A model generated the notes under the pieces. That model saw only the letters and a list, made by a program, of their open reading frames with translations. It made no database searches and was not told where the DNA came from. 6,465 nt of DNA, from contig SMVY01000163.1 in assembly GCA_004357415.1 (NCBI GenBank), positions 1-6,465 of the forward strand. Reading direction: 5' to 3'. Every line of letters starts with the position of its first letter. Position 1 is the stretch's first letter. The DNA comes from Gemmatimonadota bacterium. GTDB taxonomy: Bacteria > Gemmatimonadota > Gemmatimonadetes > Gemmatimonadales > GWC2-71-9. The position numbers and the translations under genes were made by a program. Shown here in pieces: positions 5,510 to 6,465 of this stretch.

Positions 5510-5655
5510 GAAAATCGGCTAGCAGCAAGCAACGATCAACTATCGACTGTCAGCTGTCAGCAGTCAGTTCCCTGCCCCCGCTGCCCTCGCTGGCACCGCT
5601 GGCCCATGGGGCCCCTGTCGACTACACTTAGCGTCGCTTCTGGCTCCGGGACGTC
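5510..5655 (+). promoter_or_regulatory. Intergenic region upstream of the MATE gene
   Basis: 146 bp. The left two thirds is the heptamer-periodic tract (5521-5604). It is followed by a short GC hairpin, GGCCC (5601-5605) with GGGCC (5609-5613) over a 3-nt loop, and by TACACT (5623-5628), a possible -10 hexamer (4 of 6) without a convincing -35. A weak Shine-Dalgarno GGGA (5648-5651) lies 4 nt before the ATG at 5656. The gap makes a separate promoter for the transporter plausible. Confidence 0.35.
5521..5604. repeat. Second degenerate heptamer-periodic repeat, core consensus near RTCARCT
   Basis: Read every 7 bases, units align: ATCAACT (5535), ATCGACT (5542), GTCAGCT (5549), GTCAGCA (5556), GTCAGTT (5563). 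All five share TC at positions 2-3 and four share TCA. AGCAGCA (5521) and AGCAACG (5528) lead in, and a C-rich continuation (CCCTGCC at 5570, CCCGCTG at 5577, CCCTCGC at 5584) keeps the spacing. The unit sequence differs from the 1379-1477 array, but the period and the intergenic placement are the same. Outer limits are approximate. Confidence 0.6.
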
Positions 5656-6465
5656 ATGACCGCATCCTCTGGCAACACATCGAAGTTCGACCGGTCCATC
5701 GTGGAAGGGCCCATCCCCCGTGCGGTGTGGCGGCTGGCATGGCCCACGATGCTGCACCAGGTCATTGGCGGGTTGCAGGGAGTAGTCGACCACGTCATGG
5801 TCGGTCACTACGTGGGCTACCACGGCAATGCCGCCATCGGCGTGGCCTGGCAGATCTTCCTGGTGGTCATCCTGTTCGTCAATTCACTGTTCGTGGGGAT
5901 GGCGGTGCTGGTGTCGCGGTTCGCCGGCGCCAACGAGCCCGACAAGGTGAACCGGACCGTCTATCAGGCGTTCCTCACAACCATAGCCATGTCGGTGGGG
6001 ATCTTCGCCCCGCTGGGCTATTTCCTGTCGCCCACGTTGCTCGACCTGGTCAACGCCAGCCCTGAGGTCCAGGCGGAGGCGCTGCCATACCTGCGGGTCA
6101 TGTTCCTGTTCATGATCGGCCTGATGCTGTTCTACATGCTCGGCGGGGCGCTGCGTGCGGCCGGCGACGCCAAGACGCCCCTAAAGTACGGCTTGGCCCT
6201 CACGGTGCTGAACATGATCCTCAACATCGTGTTCATCCGGGGCCTGGGACCCATCCCCGCAATGGGCACGACGGGCGCTGCGGTCGGCACCGTGATCGCC
6301 GGTGGGATCCTCGGCCTGATCTCGCTCAACCGGCTGTTCTTCTCGACCAAGTGGGTCGTCCATTTCGGGCGGGGTATGAGCCTCACCCCAGATTGGTCCA
6401 TCATCCGCGAGTTGTTCCGTTTCGGAATTCCGGCGGGCATCCAGGGCGTGGCCATGAACGTGGGC
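5656..6465 (+). CDS. MATE-family multidrug/toxin extrusion transporter (3' truncated by window)
   Basis: The frame from ATG 5656 runs open to the window edge, giving the first 270 residues of a protein normally near 450-480. After a polar N-terminus come the MATE signatures: AVWRLAWPTMLHQVIGGLQG (23-42, helix 1), VDHVMVGHYVG (44-54, the usual 'vD..mvG.lG'), GMAVLVSRFAGANEPDKVNR (81-100), a long helix pair around 145-165, LRAAGDAKTPLKYG (166-179, the family's 'lra.GdtktP' loop) and LNMILNIVFIRGLGPIPAMGTTGAAVGTVIA (186-215). The last residues, RFGIPAGIQGVAMNVG (255-270), begin the second six-helix half. MATE proteins export cationic or xenobiotic compounds against a Na+ or H+ gradient; the substrate here is unknown. 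The start is supported by the weak GGGA 4 nt upstream and by the usual length before helix 1. Its same-strand position after a MarR-type regulator suggests, but does not prove, co-regulation. Confidence 0.9.
   Translation, partial: MTASSGNTSKFDRSIVEGPIPRAVWRLAWPTMLHQVIGGLQGVVDHVMVGHYVGYHGNAAIGVAWQIFLVVILFVNSLFVGMAVLVSRFAGANEPDKVNRTVYQAFLTTIAMSVGIFAPLGYFLSPTLLDLVNASPEVQAEALPYLRVMFLFMIGLMLFYMLGGALRAAGDAKTPLKYGLALTVLNMILNIVFIRGLGPIPAMGTTGAAVGTVIAGGILGLISLNRLFFSTKWVVHFGRGMSLTPDWSIIRELFRFGIPAGIQGVAMNVG

Overview
The window looks like chromosomal DNA from a high-GC, Gram-negative-type environmental bacterium. Three things point, without proof, to Gemmatimonadota or a neighbouring uncultured phylum: a TolB/FlgO-like C-terminal domain of the kind fused to Ser/Thr kinases there, a secreted glycine-rich protein with 'G..GGA.G' membrane segments, and a c3/c7-type multihaem cytochrome remnant. 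No mobile element, CRISPR array, tRNA or rRNA is visible. No clearly new multi-gene system is present. The less ordinary material lies between the genes.

Layout. Bases 1-236 (+) hold the last 77 codons of a larger protein. Bases 366-1226 (-) encode a DUF4349 envelope protein. A 324-bp divergent gap (1227-1550) carries degenerate 7-bp periodic repeats and a 14-bp-arm hairpin. Bases 1551-2669 (+) encode a YkvI-like (COG3949) multi-pass membrane protein. It converges on a PnuC-type nicotinamide riboside/NMN transporter (2692-3279, -), and a perfect 8-bp inverted repeat covers both stop codons. Bases 3409-3708 (-) are a headless fragment of a multihaem c-type cytochrome: four CxxCH motifs and a proper C-terminus, but no start codon and a stop just upstream. 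Bases 3796-4392 (-) encode an exported glycine-rich membrane protein of unknown function. A 166-bp divergent region follows, with two palindromes next to the start of a MarR-GNAT fusion (4559-5509, +). A second heptamer-periodic gap (5510-5655) leads to a MATE-family efflux transporter (5656 to the window end, +), cut off by the window.

The genes do not form one pathway. The closest to a functional module is the right end: a MarR-type regulator fused to an acetyltransferase, with probable autoregulatory operator sites, upstream of a multidrug/toxin extrusion transporter on the same strand. That pairing suggests small-molecule sensing or resistance, but the 146-bp gap argues against a tight operon. 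The rest are independent envelope and transport genes in alternating orientation.
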